From assembly GCF_004375085.3 (NCBI RefSeq), contig NZ_SNAQ03000010.1, forward strand, positions 62,001 to 126,000: DNA of 64,000 nucleotides, read 5' to 3'. Below are positions 18,263 to 27,789 of the stretch, in pieces (within the stretch, counting starts at the first letter, position 1; each line of letters begins with the position of its first letter). The notes under the pieces were generated by a model. The model ran no database searches. It was not told where the DNA came from and worked only from the letters and a program-made list of their open reading frames with translations. The DNA is from Lewinella sp. W8 (GTDB lineage: Bacteria; Bacteroidota; Bacteroidia; Chitinophagales; Saprospiraceae). The translations under genes and the position numbers were made by a program.

Positions 18263-18338
18263 CCAGGGGGTAGTTATGGGATCGGGGCTCTGCTTGGCGA
18301 AGGAAAAGGTAATCTGCCGCCAGGGGGCGGTTAGCTGA

Positions 18339-18346
18339 CAAAGATA
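18339..18346 (-). promoter_or_regulatory. -7 box upstream of the PorU2-like gene
   Basis: TATCTTTG on the minus strand, an exact TAnnTTTG match, about 77 bp before the ATG; no clear -33 element. The gap 18263-18572 otherwise holds the dispersed motif described next and the leader of the P450 gene. Confidence 0.5.
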
Positions 18347-18460
18347 AGGACCAGTTGGGGGCTGACCTATCGGGTGGGGATCGGGTGAGGTGGATTGCCG
18401 CTGAGCCGACGATTGGGTGAATTGCCCGGCGCGGCCCCGGTAGAGCATGAGGGGCTCCAT

Positions 18461-18490
18461 CTTTTGCCGCGGACGCAGGTGCCACACCTT
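18461..18490 (+). repeat. Dispersed GCAGGTGCC motif
   Basis: GCCGCGGACGCAGGTGCCAC, close to the copy at 26537. It lies between the divergent PorU2-like and P450 genes. No inverted partner is seen nearby. Confidence 0.5.
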
Positions 18491-18572
18491 CGCGCGAGAA
18501 GCCATGAGTGGACAGGGACCGGATGAAATTCTCCGAAGGGCCGTAGCTTGCCACCGGAAAACAGGACCACCA

Positions 18573-19946
18573 ATGAAAATTCCGGCCATAAAAAAATGGC
18601 GGGCCATCCGGGACATTCCCCGCCTGGCCCGCCAACCCGTCACGGTGTTCTCCGGCTACCACCGGGAACTGGGCGATAATTTTCACTTCTCCGTCAGTAA
18701 ACTGCGGCGAACCCACATGACCACGGACGCCGATGTCGTGCAGCACGTCCTCCAGCGTAATCATCGCAATTACGAAAAGAGCGAGATTCAGGCCGATCAG
18801 ATGGCCCTGTATCTGGGCAGAGGTCTACTGACCAACAACGGCAGCAGCTGGCTGCGGCAACGCCGCCTGATTCAGCCCGGTTTTCACCGTCAACGGCTGG
18901 CGGCGCTGGTTAAAGAAATGAATGCCGTCATTCAGCAACGCTGCGACTTTCTCGACGGAAAACTGGCCCGGGAGGAGCCCGTTGATTTGTATTCCTTTAC
19001 CCAGCAGGCGGCGTTTCAGATTATCAGTCGGGCCATCTTTACGGACAGTTTTGACGAGGCGGAAACCCAAAGGCTGAACCAGCTTATGGACGACATTCAG
19101 GGGTACATGATTTACCCCATCCGGATGCCCTTCCTGAGAAAGCCACTCCGGTGGCTGGGCCAGGAGCGGAAGCACCTGGCGCTATCTCAGCAGGTACGCG
19201 ATCAGCTACTGGAGATCATCAACCAGCGTCGGGAAAGTGGTACGGTAAAGGATGACTTGTTGCAGATGCTGATTGAAAGCCGCTACGAGGACGACGGCAG
19301 CCCCATGACCGACGAGCAACTGATCGATGAGATCATCATCCTCTTTGCGGCGGGCTACGAGACTTCCGCCAACGCCCTTTCCTGGATTTTCTATCTGCTC
19401 ACCCAGCATCCCGAGGTGCTGGATAAGGTTCGTCAGGAAATCGAGACGGTGAAAAGAAAGGGGCCGATTGACTTCGACAGCGTACGCGAACTGAAGTACC
19501 TGACCCAGGTGATTGAGGAAAGTATGCGACTCTATCCCCCCGCCTGGATTACCGACCGGGTGGCCCTGGCGGATGATGCGGTAAAGGATATGAAGATCGA
19601 GCAAGGGACCGTGGTGGGTATCTTCATTTACGGTGTCCACCACTCGGAGCGCTACTACGAATCTCCCGAGGAGTTTCGTCCCGATCGGATGTCCCCTGAG
19701 GCCAAAAAAGATCGCCATCCCTTTGCCTTTCTGCCCTTCGGGGGCGGCCCCCGCCTCTGCATCGGCAATCATTTCGCGATGTTGGAGATGCAGCTACTTC
19801 TTTCCAGTGTGCTGGACCGCTACGACTTCACTTTGGTGTCGGGCCAGGAGCAACCGGGGCTGCGGCCCATCATCACCCTGCATATGGACCGGAGGGTCCG
19901 GATCAGAATTAACCATCGTCTTAAAAGTCAATCCGTTGACGCATGA
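18573..19946 (+). CDS. Cytochrome P450
   Basis: 457-residue haem-thiolate monooxygenase. I start at the ATG at 18573 (MKIPAIKKWRAIRDIPRLAR), which gives normal length; the extra upstream frame includes the dispersed repeat. Family marks: I-helix AGYETSANALSW, ExxR helix EESMR, and the haem-binding loop FAFLPFGGGPRLCIGNHF with the Cys ligand. No redox partner is adjacent. It resembles the CYP102/CYP4-like group that hydroxylates fatty acids or terpenes, but the substrate is not readable. Its stop overlaps the next gene by 4 bp (ATGA), implying co-translation with a GNAT acetyltransferase. Confidence 0.93.
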   Translation: MKIPAIKKWRAIRDIPRLARQPVTVFSGYHRELGDNFHFSVSKLRRTHMTTDADVVQHVLQRNHRNYEKSEIQADQMALYLGRGLLTNNGSSWLRQRRLIQPGFHRQRLAALVKEMNAVIQQRCDFLDGKLAREEPVDLYSFTQQAAFQIISRAIFTDSFDEAETQRLNQLMDDIQGYMIYPIRMPFLRKPLRWLGQERKHLALSQQVRDQLLEIINQRRESGTVKDDLLQMLIESRYEDDGSPMTDEQLIDEIIILFAAGYETSANALSWIFYLLTQHPEVLDKVRQEIETVKRKGPIDFDSVRELKYLTQVIEESMRLYPPAWITDRVALADDAVKDMKIEQGTVVGIFIYGVHHSERYYESPEEFRPDRMSPEAKKDRHPFAFLPFGGGPRLCIGNHFAMLEMQLLLSSVLDRYDFTLVSGQEQPGLRPIITLHMDRRVRIRINHRLKSQSVDA

Positions 19947-20476
19947 GTAGGACCGTTACTTTTCGTCCGGGTAAGCAGGAAGATGCTGCGGTTATCGCCG
20001 AAATACACTGCCGGAGCTGGCAGCTGCATTACCGGGGAGATTTTACCGACGATTACCTGGACCGGGAGGCTCCCTCGGAACGCTTGCTGGTATGGAAGGA
20101 CCGGTTAGCCCGGGATAATCCCAGGATGCTACTGGAGCTGGCCCTTATCGACGGGGAAGTAGTTGGTTTTTCCTGCGTTTTTCTCGATCACCACGAATCA
20201 TTTGGCCACTTGCTGGATAATCTGCACGTCCGCCCCGGGTTCTACGGGGAAGGAATCGGGAAGCAGTTGTTGCTTCGTTCCATGAGTAGCGTATCAAAAG
20301 CTAGGGGAGCAAAGGCCCCCTTTTATTTGTGGGTCCTGGAAAGTAACGAGCAGGCCATCGGTTTTTATGACCGACTTCGGGGACGTCGTGGCATCACGGA
20401 GACCCATCATTTTCCGGGGGGCAATACCGTTCAGGCCATTAGTTACCATTGGGAAGCGGAACAAATGGAGCGCTAG
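19943..20476 (+). CDS. GNAT-family N-acetyltransferase
   Basis: 177 residues, a single acetyl-CoA-dependent GNAT domain. FRPGKQEDAAVIAEIHCRSW is a common start; LDNLHVRPGFYGEGIGKQLL is the acetyl-CoA motif A (RxxGxG form); LWVLESNEQAIGFYDRLRG is the C-terminal motif. Translation is probably coupled to the P450 gene by the ATGA overlap, so a small molecule modified by both enzymes is possible (inference). The stop overlaps the convergent glycosyltransferase by 4 bp. The acceptor is unknown. Confidence 0.88.
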   Translation: MSRTVTFRPGKQEDAAVIAEIHCRSWQLHYRGDFTDDYLDREAPSERLLVWKDRLARDNPRMLLELALIDGEVVGFSCVFLDHHESFGHLLDNLHVRPGFYGEGIGKQLLLRSMSSVSKARGAKAPFYLWVLESNEQAIGFYDRLRGRRGITETHHFPGGNTVQAISYHWEAEQMER

Positions 20477-22179
20477 GGAGCGGGGAGTATAATGGCGGAA
20501 ACCAATGCGCTTTGTCCCCGAAGGGGGGGCATACCCTGGTAGCCCAGTCCCAGCTCAATGTTAGTTTTTCCCAATACCGCGTCCTCCGGGATGGTAATGG
20601 TCCCCGCAAAGAGCAATTGTTCCGAGTCAGCGGGAAGGATATTGCTGATGAGGGGACGCAGCTTGACGAAGTCCATCACCTTTTTGTGATACAGGGTGAT
20701 GAACAGGTCCATCGGCAAGCCCCGGTGGAGCTCAACGGTATAGTCCGGTTGTGCGGGCCGCTGGACACTTATTTCTATCGGATATTCTGCTCCCGCGATC
20801 AGCGTATCGGGAAGGCCAACCCGCCAATTAAGGCGGGTACCCCGTAGCATTTGCATACTGTCAATGGGCATAATGCGCATATCCAGGTCCCGGTAGACGA
20901 ATGGTTCGGCCGCGGGGTAGTACCAGGTGTTTTGTCCCATCATCAGTACGGACTGATTATGGTAACGTGCTCCACCCGGCCAAAGGTCGTACTGATTGAG
21001 GCGATAGAAGACGTCGGTAGTCGTCCAGGCCGGTTTCCCGGTGTAGTAAGTGTACAGGGAAGCAAGACGGTAGCTATTCTGGACAATGACCGGGCGGTCT
21101 CCGGCCAGCTCCGCAAGGCGTTCCGTCCAGGGCTCGTGGTCGAAAGGTTTGGGAAAGGGGATCCAGGTTCTGGGAGCGATCAGGAGCAACCGGAAAACGA
21201 GTAAAATGCCTCCTCCCCACAGGCATAGTTTCCATAATTGCGGTTGCCATTGGGGGCGATTGTCCACTGCCGCCCGGAAAACGAGATAGATGAGGGGAAT
21301 ACTGAGCAGGGCGGTCCACTGGGCCTCCGTTCGTCCCTTCAAGGTGCTGACCAGGAAGAAGATCAGGAAGGAAGGCACCAGCCAACGCAGGGCTCCGGCA
21401 AAGGCTTCCTTGCTCCGGACGCGGAACAAAGTGTTCCAGTAATGATAGAGCAAAAAGGGACTGAAAACCACGAGTTGATTGAGCAGATAACTAAGGGTAA
21501 ATTCCAGTCGATAGGCGTCATCACGGCCACTCAGGTGGTAGCGAAAGGAGGGAAAATCATGGGCGTACTGCCAGTAAAGGTGGGGAACAAACAGTAATGC
21601 GCCGCCGAGGGCGGCGATCCAGGCCCCGGGCTTCCGGATCAGGTAGCCGATCTGCGGCAACACGGTAAGCAGGATGAGCAGGACTCCGTGGTATTTACTG
21701 TACAGAAGACCGGCCATGGTGATCCCCCACAACAGACCGTGCTTAATGGTGCCCTTCGCCAGGAAATTTCGGTAAGCGATCAGATACAGGGCAGAAAACA
21801 ACAGGAGTGGGCCATCTGGAGTGGCGATAAATCCGTAGACGTGCAGGATGGGCTGGACGAAAATAAGCGCGGCGGCCAGCCACAATAATTGTCCTTTGGG
21901 GTGATCGAGCAGGTGCCAGATGGCCGCCAGCGTCGCCGTGCCCGCCAGTACGTGCCCAAATCGAACGCCCAACGCGCCGGGTAACCAATCTTTGCCCATC
22001 GAGATCAGCAGCGCAACCATCGGCGGGTGGTCAAAATATCCCCAATCCAGATTATTGGAGTACATCCAATAATAGGTTTCGTCGGCATCCAGTGGACTTG
22101 CCGCGGCCTGGATCAAATTGATCACCAGCCAGGTGGCCAGCAGCCAAAGGGGAGATATTTCTCGGCGGGGCAATTGCAT
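20473..22179 (-). CDS. ArnT/PMT-like integral-membrane glycosyltransferase
   Basis: About 568 residues with many membrane segments; start at the ATG at 22179. The first periplasmic loop carries SPLDADETYYWMYSNNLDWGYFDHPPMVALLI, the family pattern with the catalytic Asp and the DE-YY motif. Such enzymes move a sugar from a polyprenyl-phosphate donor to lipid or protein in the periplasm. The C-terminal ~130 residues are a soluble beta-rich tail. No lipid A or arabinose genes are near, so the acceptor is unknown. Convergent with the GNAT gene. Confidence 0.85.
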   Translation of the reverse strand: MQLPRREISPLWLLATWLVINLIQAAASPLDADETYYWMYSNNLDWGYFDHPPMVALLISMGKDWLPGALGVRFGHVLAGTATLAAIWHLLDHPKGQLLWLAAALIFVQPILHVYGFIATPDGPLLLFSALYLIAYRNFLAKGTIKHGLLWGITMAGLLYSKYHGVLLILLTVLPQIGYLIRKPGAWIAALGGALLFVPHLYWQYAHDFPSFRYHLSGRDDAYRLEFTLSYLLNQLVVFSPFLLYHYWNTLFRVRSKEAFAGALRWLVPSFLIFFLVSTLKGRTEAQWTALLSIPLIYLVFRAAVDNRPQWQPQLWKLCLWGGGILLVFRLLLIAPRTWIPFPKPFDHEPWTERLAELAGDRPVIVQNSYRLASLYTYYTGKPAWTTTDVFYRLNQYDLWPGGARYHNQSVLMMGQNTWYYPAAEPFVYRDLDMRIMPIDSMQMLRGTRLNWRVGLPDTLIAGAEYPIEISVQRPAQPDYTVELHRGLPMDLFITLYHKKVMDFVKLRPLISNILPADSEQLLFAGTITIPEDAVLGKTNIELGLGYQGMPPLRGQSALVSAIILPAP

Positions 22180-22283
22180 GATAAAAGAATGCGGTAACTG
22201 CAAAAATGGATTGGTGGGTAGATAGTTCTATTCCCTGATTTATTGTGGCGCTTGTCTGATTATTTTCGGATATTTGCCCGACT

Positions 22284-22787
22284 ATGAGAACCATATTTTC
22301 TGCCACGGGTCTGTTGCTTCTTTGCTTTCTCGTAAGTTGCCAGGGTGACCCTCAACCATCCGAAACAGCTCCGGCGGAGCTAAGCCTGGAAGAGGCGATG
22401 TTGGGTACCTGGGAGACGATTGAAATCGAAGTTCATTCTCCTACCTATCAGGGAGGCGACACTGCGGTGCATCAGCTGATCAAGGAAGCCGATTGGGGCA
22501 GGGTATATGGTGTCCAACCTTCCCGGACGGTCTTCACTCCGGACGGTAAACTAAAAAGAACCCATAAACTGTCTGATGGCCAGATGGCCGGTGTGATCAA
22601 TGGCCTCTGGAAAGTGACGGAAACGGATAGCTTGTTCATCATCGAGCCAGAAGTTACCTACACATATGCTCCCCTCATGGAGGAGCAAAGACTTACTTTG
22701 CGGGGTGTAGTAGACTATGATTTCGACGGGGAGAAGGACGATGAATACCGGTCCGTGATGCGGTTAGTGAGTCGTACATCCAATTAG
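22284..22787 (+). CDS. Lipoprotein of unknown function
   Basis: 167 residues with signal peptide and lipobox LVSC (Cys19). The rest includes MLGTWETIEIEV, FTPDGKLKRTHKL and GLWKVTETDSLFI, the pattern of lipocalin-like or DUF4488-type beta-barrel proteins that open with a GTW motif; I cannot name the family with confidence. A GATATTTG near the -7 position (22268-22275) suggests a very short leader. The stop overlaps the convergent lyase gene by 4 bp. Confidence 0.7.
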   Translation: MRTIFSATGLLLLCFLVSCQGDPQPSETAPAELSLEEAMLGTWETIEIEVHSPTYQGGDTAVHQLIKEADWGRVYGVQPSRTVFTPDGKLKRTHKLSDGQMAGVINGLWKVTETDSLFIIEPEVTYTYAPLMEEQRLTLRGVVDYDFDGEKDDEYRSVMRLVSRTSN

Positions 22788-23644
22788 TGATCGTCAACGA
22801 AAACGCCGGAGGATGCCTGCATGGCGGCCAGGAATTGTTCCCGGTCTACTCCGGTCCGATCGTGGCCGAAGTAGTGGATCATATTTTCGGTGGGCATATT
22901 TCCCGTTAGTTCGTCCTTGGCCATGGGACACCCCCCGAAACCCCGAATGGCGCCATCAAAGCGTACACATCCGGCCATGGCCGCGGCTTCAATTTTCTCT
23001 TCCCAGGTGCTGGGGGTGGTGTGCAAGTGCGCACCAATTTCCAGTTGCGGGTATTCGGGGATCAGGTTGGAGAACAGGTATTGAATGCTGGCGGGTGTAC
23101 TGACCCCGATGGTATCCGAGAGCTGAAAGATGCCAATATCCAAACCGGCAAGTTCACCGACCCACCGTTCTACTACTTCTACGTTCCATGGATCTCCGTA
23201 GGGGTTGCCAAACCCCATACTCAGATACACAACCATCTGTTTTCCGGCGGCGACGGTGAGTTCCTGGATTTGCTTGACCCGGTCCAGGCTTTCACTCAGG
23301 GTAGCGTTGGTATTCCGTAATTGAAAGGTTTCGCTGACGCTGAAGGGGTACCCCAGAAAATCAATTTCCGAATGCTCCAGTGCCGCTACGGCTCCCCGGC
23401 GGTTAGCCACGATGGCAAGGAGTTTGGTGGAAGTCTGTGATAGGTCCAGTAACGACAAGACTTCCGCGGTATCCCGCATTTGGGGAATGGCCTTGGGGGA
23501 AACGAAGCTACCAAAGTCCAGCGTATCAAATCCACAGGCCAGCAACTGCTGCAGATAGGCTGCTTTGGTTGCCGTGGGGATGAAAACTTTTCGGCCCTGC
23601 ATAGCGTCGCGCGGGCATTCGATGATTTTGATGGGACTGGGCAC
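22784..23644 (-). CDS. Hydroxymethylglutaryl-CoA lyase-like protein
   Basis: 286 residues from the GTG at 23644, which puts the family start IKIIECPRDAMQG in place; the longer frame from 23713 has no family support. It cleaves HMG-CoA to acetoacetate and acetyl-CoA in leucine breakdown. The HMGL-like barrel contains the metal-binding HLH (IGAHLH) and the C-terminal signature GFGGCPMAKDELTGNMPTE with the active-site Cys. No other leucine-degradation gene lies nearby. A related aldolase of the same superfamily is a less likely alternative. Confidence 0.88.
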   Translation of the reverse strand: MPSPIKIIECPRDAMQGRKVFIPTATKAAYLQQLLACGFDTLDFGSFVSPKAIPQMRDTAEVLSLLDLSQTSTKLLAIVANRRGAVAALEHSEIDFLGYPFSVSETFQLRNTNATLSESLDRVKQIQELTVAAGKQMVVYLSMGFGNPYGDPWNVEVVERWVGELAGLDIGIFQLSDTIGVSTPASIQYLFSNLIPEYPQLEIGAHLHTTPSTWEEKIEAAAMAGCVRFDGAIRGFGGCPMAKDELTGNMPTENMIHYFGHDRTGVDREQFLAAMQASSGVFVDDH

Positions 23645-23752
23645 GGTTATATTTGGTGGCTGGTGGGCAGAAAACTCAGGTAAAGGTAAAATTACCTTTC
23701 TCCCGCTCAACACCTTGGCCTACGCAGTAGTTTTACCATAAATAGCTAAACC

Positions 23753-23974
23753 ATGCTCAAGCACTCCGCCACCCTAACCGTTGTTGGTTTTGTCTTACTC
23801 TTTGTCGGTATCCTGACGCTGTTCCTCAACATGGTGGGCGTAGACCTGGTATTCATGAAGTGGCTTTACGAAACCAACCCCGCCCTGTCTTTCATCATCC
23901 GCCTCGTTATGGTTATCGCGGGGCTGATCATGATCTACGTCGGACAGACGGACTGGGACCGGGAAGAAGCCTGA
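23753..23974 (+). CDS. Small two-helix membrane protein
   Basis: 73 residues with two hydrophobic stretches (LTVVGFVLLFVGILTLFLNM and FIIRLVMVIAGLIMIYVG) joined by a short loop, and a charged tail DWDREEA. The length, ATG start and clean hydrophobic pattern support a real gene. I do not recognise a family. It lies alone between two minus-strand genes. Confidence 0.7.
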   Translation: MLKHSATLTVVGFVLLFVGILTLFLNMVGVDLVFMKWLYETNPALSFIIRLVMVIAGLIMIYVGQTDWDREEA

Positions 23975-24010
23975 GCCCATCTCGCTTGATGAACACTCTT
24001 GTCGGAAAAA

Positions 24011-26344
24011 CTACCAGTGGAAGGTCCCGGACAGACTCGGCAGGATGGGGAGCTGGTTGATCCGTTCGTTGGAAACCCGATCCACGTAGAAGATATTTTC
24101 GCGATTGTAGGCATTCGTTACGCTGGCGGTTACCTCCAGTCGGGTGTAGTCTCCGAAGCTGAAGGTGCGCTTCAGTGAGAGGTCAAGACGGTGGAAATCA
24201 GAAAGTCGCCCACCATTGCGATCGGGGCTTAACAGAATGCCCAAATCACCGTTCCCCGTCAGAATATTGGGGAGTACCGGGGCGGAGTTCAGGTCCGGAT
24301 CTTCAATGAAGCCCAGGGTTTGGGTGAAGGGGAAGGCGGAGCCGAAATTGTAGCGGAACCCGAATTCCCAGGCATTGTCATTTCCGAAAATGTAGGACCC
24401 GTACGCATTGACGTTATGTCGTCGGTCAAAGCTGGTAGGAAATTCTTGTTCGCCGTCATCCCGGTTGACAAAACCGAGGCTGTAGTTACCCGCCAGCAAC
24501 AGGGCGTTTTTCCGGTATTCAAAGGAGATGTCCCCACCGTAGGCAACACCGTCGATGGTTACAAAATCCGGATCACTGGCCCGCAGTTTGTTGCGGTTGA
24601 GTTCGATCAGCTGGTCAAAGCCTTTATAATATCCTTCCAGGTTAAAGGTCAGATCATCATTGGCGTCCACCTCTACGCCCACTACGGCGTGAGTAGCCCG
24701 CTGGAGGTTGTCGCTGGTTGGAGTTACGCCATCCTTGTCGAAGATGGTGCTCTCGGGGCCGACGAGGAAGCCGGAGAAGAAGTTGACGATGTCCAGATCA
24801 TTTTGGGTAGAGATCAGGTTCTGGCTGTAGAGCCCACCCGCGGCCTTAAACCGGACACTGGGCGTGGCATTGTATTTGATACCCATGCGGGGTTCCAGGG
24901 AAACCGTATTCTGCGATCCGTAGAATTGGACCCGTAAGCCCGGCTCCAGAATGAGATTGCCCAGGGTTCGTTTATACTTGATGAAACCATTTAATTCCGT
25001 GGTGAAGTTGGCCTGATTAAAGGTTACTCCAACGGGGTTCCGGAACTGAAAGTCAGTGTTGAGTCCGTTGAATTCAACGCCGTAGCCAATCTCATCCTTG
25101 TTGCCGAAATAGGTGAAGTTCAGCTGAATTCGGTAGTTGCCGAGTTGGCTGCGGCGGGGCGCATCGGTAAGGTCACTCAACCCGATGTCGTAGGTGCTGG
25201 CGTTGACCACCCCGTCAATGACCACGTTACTGCTGGGGGGTACCAGGAGAAAGCTCAGGCCCGCACCGGAATTCGTCCAGTCCAACCGGGCCAGGCTGGG
25301 CACCTCAAAATCATCGGTGTAGTTGAAGCCAAAAAGATTAAGCTTGGAGCCGTTGCCCCCCACCAGGCTGATTTTACCGTAGATGTCCTGATAGTTGTAG
25401 GGAAGCCCGATATCTCCTGCGGTCAGGGAGCTGGTATCACTCAGGTTGAAGAAGTTATCCTGTACGGCGTATTCGTAGAGGGTTTTGCTGGTTTCCGGGA
25501 GGATACTTCTCTTGGCGGTGACCAGGTAGGAAATGCTGCTGCCGGTGGCCGGGTCGAGGGATTTAATGGGACCTTCCGCCAGTACTTTGGCCTGAAACGG
25601 ACTAGCGGATACCAGCCCTCCGAAGCGTTTTTTATTGCCCTCCCGGGTCTTGATGTCCACGATGGCGGATATCCGCCCCCCGTAGTTGGCGTTAAATCCC
25701 CCGGTGTACACGTCGGCGGAGCGGATGGCCTCGGTTTCGAAGACGGAGAACAGGCCAATGGAATGGAAGGGATTATAGACGGTCATACCGTCCAGGATGA
25801 GCTTGTTCTGCACCGGGCTTCCTCCCCGGATGTAGAGCTGACCGCCCTGGTCGCCGGAGCTGACGATGCCGGGGATAACGGTCAGGTACTGAGCGATGTC
25901 GGGCTCCCCGCCGGTGGCGGGGACGGCCTGGATATCCTCACTGCTGAAGGTTACTTTGGAAACGGCGACGTCCGAACGAGCCCGCTCCCGCCGGGCGCTG
26001 ACGTTGACCGTGTTCAGGCTAACCCCTCCGGCCGTCAGGGTGATGCGTTGGTATTCAATTTCATTTTCGACCGCCAGGTTGACCTGCACCACGGCACTAT
26101 CGTAACCGAGGTAGGTAGCAATCAGGGTGAAGTCACCGATGGGAAGGTTGGCAAAGCTGAAAAATCCGTCTACGTCGGTGTTGGCTCCGCGCTCCAGGCC
26201 ACCCGGTCCCTTAAGCTGGATGGTGCCAAAGGCAATGGGGTCTCCGTTCCCTTCGTCAAAAACGTTTCCGCGAATAATTCCGCTCTGGGCAAAAACGAAA
26301 CTAGCGGAAAGGAGGAGGCAAAAAGTGAGTAGATAGTGGCGCAT
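24011..26344 (-). CDS. TonB-dependent receptor with carboxypeptidase-regulatory-like domain
   Basis: 777-residue outer-membrane receptor. Signal peptide ending in FAQ, then a regulatory-like beta-sandwich (IIRGNVFDEGNGDPIAFGTIQL), the plug (IAQYLTVIPGIVSSGDQGGQLYIRGGSPVQNKLILDGMTVYNP) and a 22-strand-type barrel ending in aromatic TFHW. It lacks SusC features and has no SusD partner, so it is likely to import a small chelate or another scarce nutrient (inference). A TATGTTTG promoter box lies 23 bp upstream of its start. Confidence 0.92.
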   Translation of the reverse strand: MRHYLLTFCLLLSASFVFAQSGIIRGNVFDEGNGDPIAFGTIQLKGPGGLERGANTDVDGFFSFANLPIGDFTLIATYLGYDSAVVQVNLAVENEIEYQRITLTAGGVSLNTVNVSARRERARSDVAVSKVTFSSEDIQAVPATGGEPDIAQYLTVIPGIVSSGDQGGQLYIRGGSPVQNKLILDGMTVYNPFHSIGLFSVFETEAIRSADVYTGGFNANYGGRISAIVDIKTREGNKKRFGGLVSASPFQAKVLAEGPIKSLDPATGSSISYLVTAKRSILPETSKTLYEYAVQDNFFNLSDTSSLTAGDIGLPYNYQDIYGKISLVGGNGSKLNLFGFNYTDDFEVPSLARLDWTNSGAGLSFLLVPPSSNVVIDGVVNASTYDIGLSDLTDAPRRSQLGNYRIQLNFTYFGNKDEIGYGVEFNGLNTDFQFRNPVGVTFNQANFTTELNGFIKYKRTLGNLILEPGLRVQFYGSQNTVSLEPRMGIKYNATPSVRFKAAGGLYSQNLISTQNDLDIVNFFSGFLVGPESTIFDKDGVTPTSDNLQRATHAVVGVEVDANDDLTFNLEGYYKGFDQLIELNRNKLRASDPDFVTIDGVAYGGDISFEYRKNALLLAGNYSLGFVNRDDGEQEFPTSFDRRHNVNAYGSYIFGNDNAWEFGFRYNFGSAFPFTQTLGFIEDPDLNSAPVLPNILTGNGDLGILLSPDRNGGRLSDFHRLDLSLKRTFSFGDYTRLEVTASVTNAYNRENIFYVDRVSNERINQLPILPSLSGTFHW

Positions 26345-26366
26345 AAGGTCGAAAAACTAACGGGCG

Positions 26367-26374
26367 CAAACATA
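26367..26374 (-). promoter_or_regulatory. -7 box of the TonB receptor gene
   Basis: TATGTTTG on the minus strand, exact TAnnTTTG, giving a leader of about 20 nt. The -33 position has no TTTG. Confidence 0.5.
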
Positions 26375-26536
26375 CCGCTTTTAGCAGTCCCCGGACCGCT
26401 TTCGGAACAGATAGTATTTGTCGGTCGTGGAACCTAACGTTAAATGATGGAGGCAGAAAATGGTGCTTTCTCCGTGTTGGAAGACAGGCAGTGGGATGAT
26501 GAAGCCCAGGTAGAGCACATGGGGGCCATCGTTTTG

Positions 26537-26773
26537 TCGCGGACGCAGGTGCCAGGGTGATGGGTAAATAGCTGGGCGGGAGAGAATATTGTTGTAGAGG
26601 GGGTGGGTTAAAATATTTTGACTACATTTTTGTCTTATTATGTTTATTTACAGATGTTTACGAATTAAATTAATTTTTATGTCTACAGAGTCTACATGTA
26701 GACTCTGTAGACGAAAAATCGACAGTTTTTTCCGCGGCCCTCACCCGCCAACCTGGCACCTGCGCGCCGTCGC
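26537..26773. repeat. 237-bp inverted-repeat segment with a 32-bp perfect palindrome
   Basis: The arms are the dispersed motif in opposite orientations: 26537-26566 and 26740-26773 share GCAGGTGCCAGG and further matching bases on both sides. The interior is much more AT-rich than its surroundings and has no ORF. It contains a perfect 32-bp palindrome at 26681-26712, half-site GTCTACAGAGTCTACA. The remaining gap, 26375-26536 and 26774-27001, shows no gene or clear signal. Confidence 0.65.
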
Positions 26774-27001
26774 CCTACGTTAATTCCCTTGGTCACAGCC
26801 AATGACCGCTAGGTAGGGGCTAGCCAAATCCACCCCGCTGGACAAATATCCGAAAATACCGAAGCAGCAGCTAGGAATGAATCTTCCCTTCCGCTCGTAG
26901 CAATTTGCGTGTGCGGTCAGTAGGAAGCGGAAATACCGGGGCGTACCATTCCGGCTTTCGCCCCGATAGCTGCTCATTTCTAACGATGTAATTCTATCGG
27001 A

Positions 27002-27613
27002 CTACTGCAGTACTCCGGCGCCTTCTCGTTGTAGTACGGGCTCCGATCCAGTACAATCGATGATGGTGCTCGGCTCAATTCCGCCCATGCCGCCATCAAT
27101 TACGGCATCCACCAGTTTTCCGTACCGTTCGTAAATATCCTGTGGGTCGGTGTAGTACTCCGCAATCTCATCGTTGCTCTTCAGACTGGCCGTCAGGATG
27201 GGCCGCCCCAATCCACGGACCAGCGCATCCACAATGTTGTTGTTAATGATGCGCACACCGATGGTTTCCTTGCGGTTTTTGAGGATTTTCGGCGTCTTAT
27301 TGTTGGATTTGAGAATGAAGGTGAAGGGGCCGGGCAGGTTGTGCTTCATGACGCGAAATACGTCATTGTTGATCATTGCTGAATAGTCCGTTACCTGACT
27401 GATGTCCTGACAGATGAAGCTGAACATGGCCTTGGAAGGATCCATCCCCCGTAGCCGGGCGACCTTCTCAACCGCATTTTTGTTGGTGATGTCGCATCCA
27501 ATGCCGTAGACGGTATCCGTTGGGTAGATGATGACGCCGCCATCCTCAAGGATTTCAACTAATTGCTTGATAAGACGTCCTTGGGGATTGTCAGAATTGA
27601 TGGAGACAAGCAT
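27002..27613 (-). CDS. Sua5/YciO/YrdC-family protein (L-threonylcarbamoyladenylate synthase-like)
   Basis: 203 residues from the ATG at 27613. It likely makes threonylcarbamoyl-AMP for the t6A modification of tRNA. The family block GGVIIYPTDTVYGIGCDITN is near the start, then KAMFSFICQDISQV, HNLPGPFTFILKSN, ETIGVRIINN and GGMGGIEPSTIIDCTG. Compared with TsaC it is the YciO-like version, for which the activity is less proven. It stands alone. AAACTTTG at 27619-27626 could give a nearly leaderless transcript. Confidence 0.85.
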   Translation of the reverse strand: MLVSINSDNPQGRLIKQLVEILEDGGVIIYPTDTVYGIGCDITNKNAVEKVARLRGMDPSKAMFSFICQDISQVTDYSAMINNDVFRVMKHNLPGPFTFILKSNNKTPKILKNRKETIGVRIINNNIVDALVRGLGRPILTASLKSNDEIAEYYTDPQDIYERYGKLVDAVIDGGMGGIEPSTIIDCTGSEPVLQREGAGVLQ

Positions 27614-27789
27614 GGGCAGCAAAGTTTTTGGTTAAGGGCATTTACCCCGGTGGGGAAATACTCGCGAAATAAGGTTTTGCCAGGTAATAAGGGGAGAAGT
27701 TGGAACATTTCCAAAAAAACTTGAACCGCCAGTTGGGGTGTTAGCCGTGAACCCAATGTTAGGGGGAGAATTCCCCCAATTGATACAGT

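Noticed and set aside
18263-18643. N-terminal extension of the PorU2-like gene
   Set aside because: The signal peptide begins at the ATG at 18262; the extension crosses the dispersed motif and lacks domain features.
26780-26977. 65-codon minus-strand ORF
   Set aside because: No domain, signal or start context.
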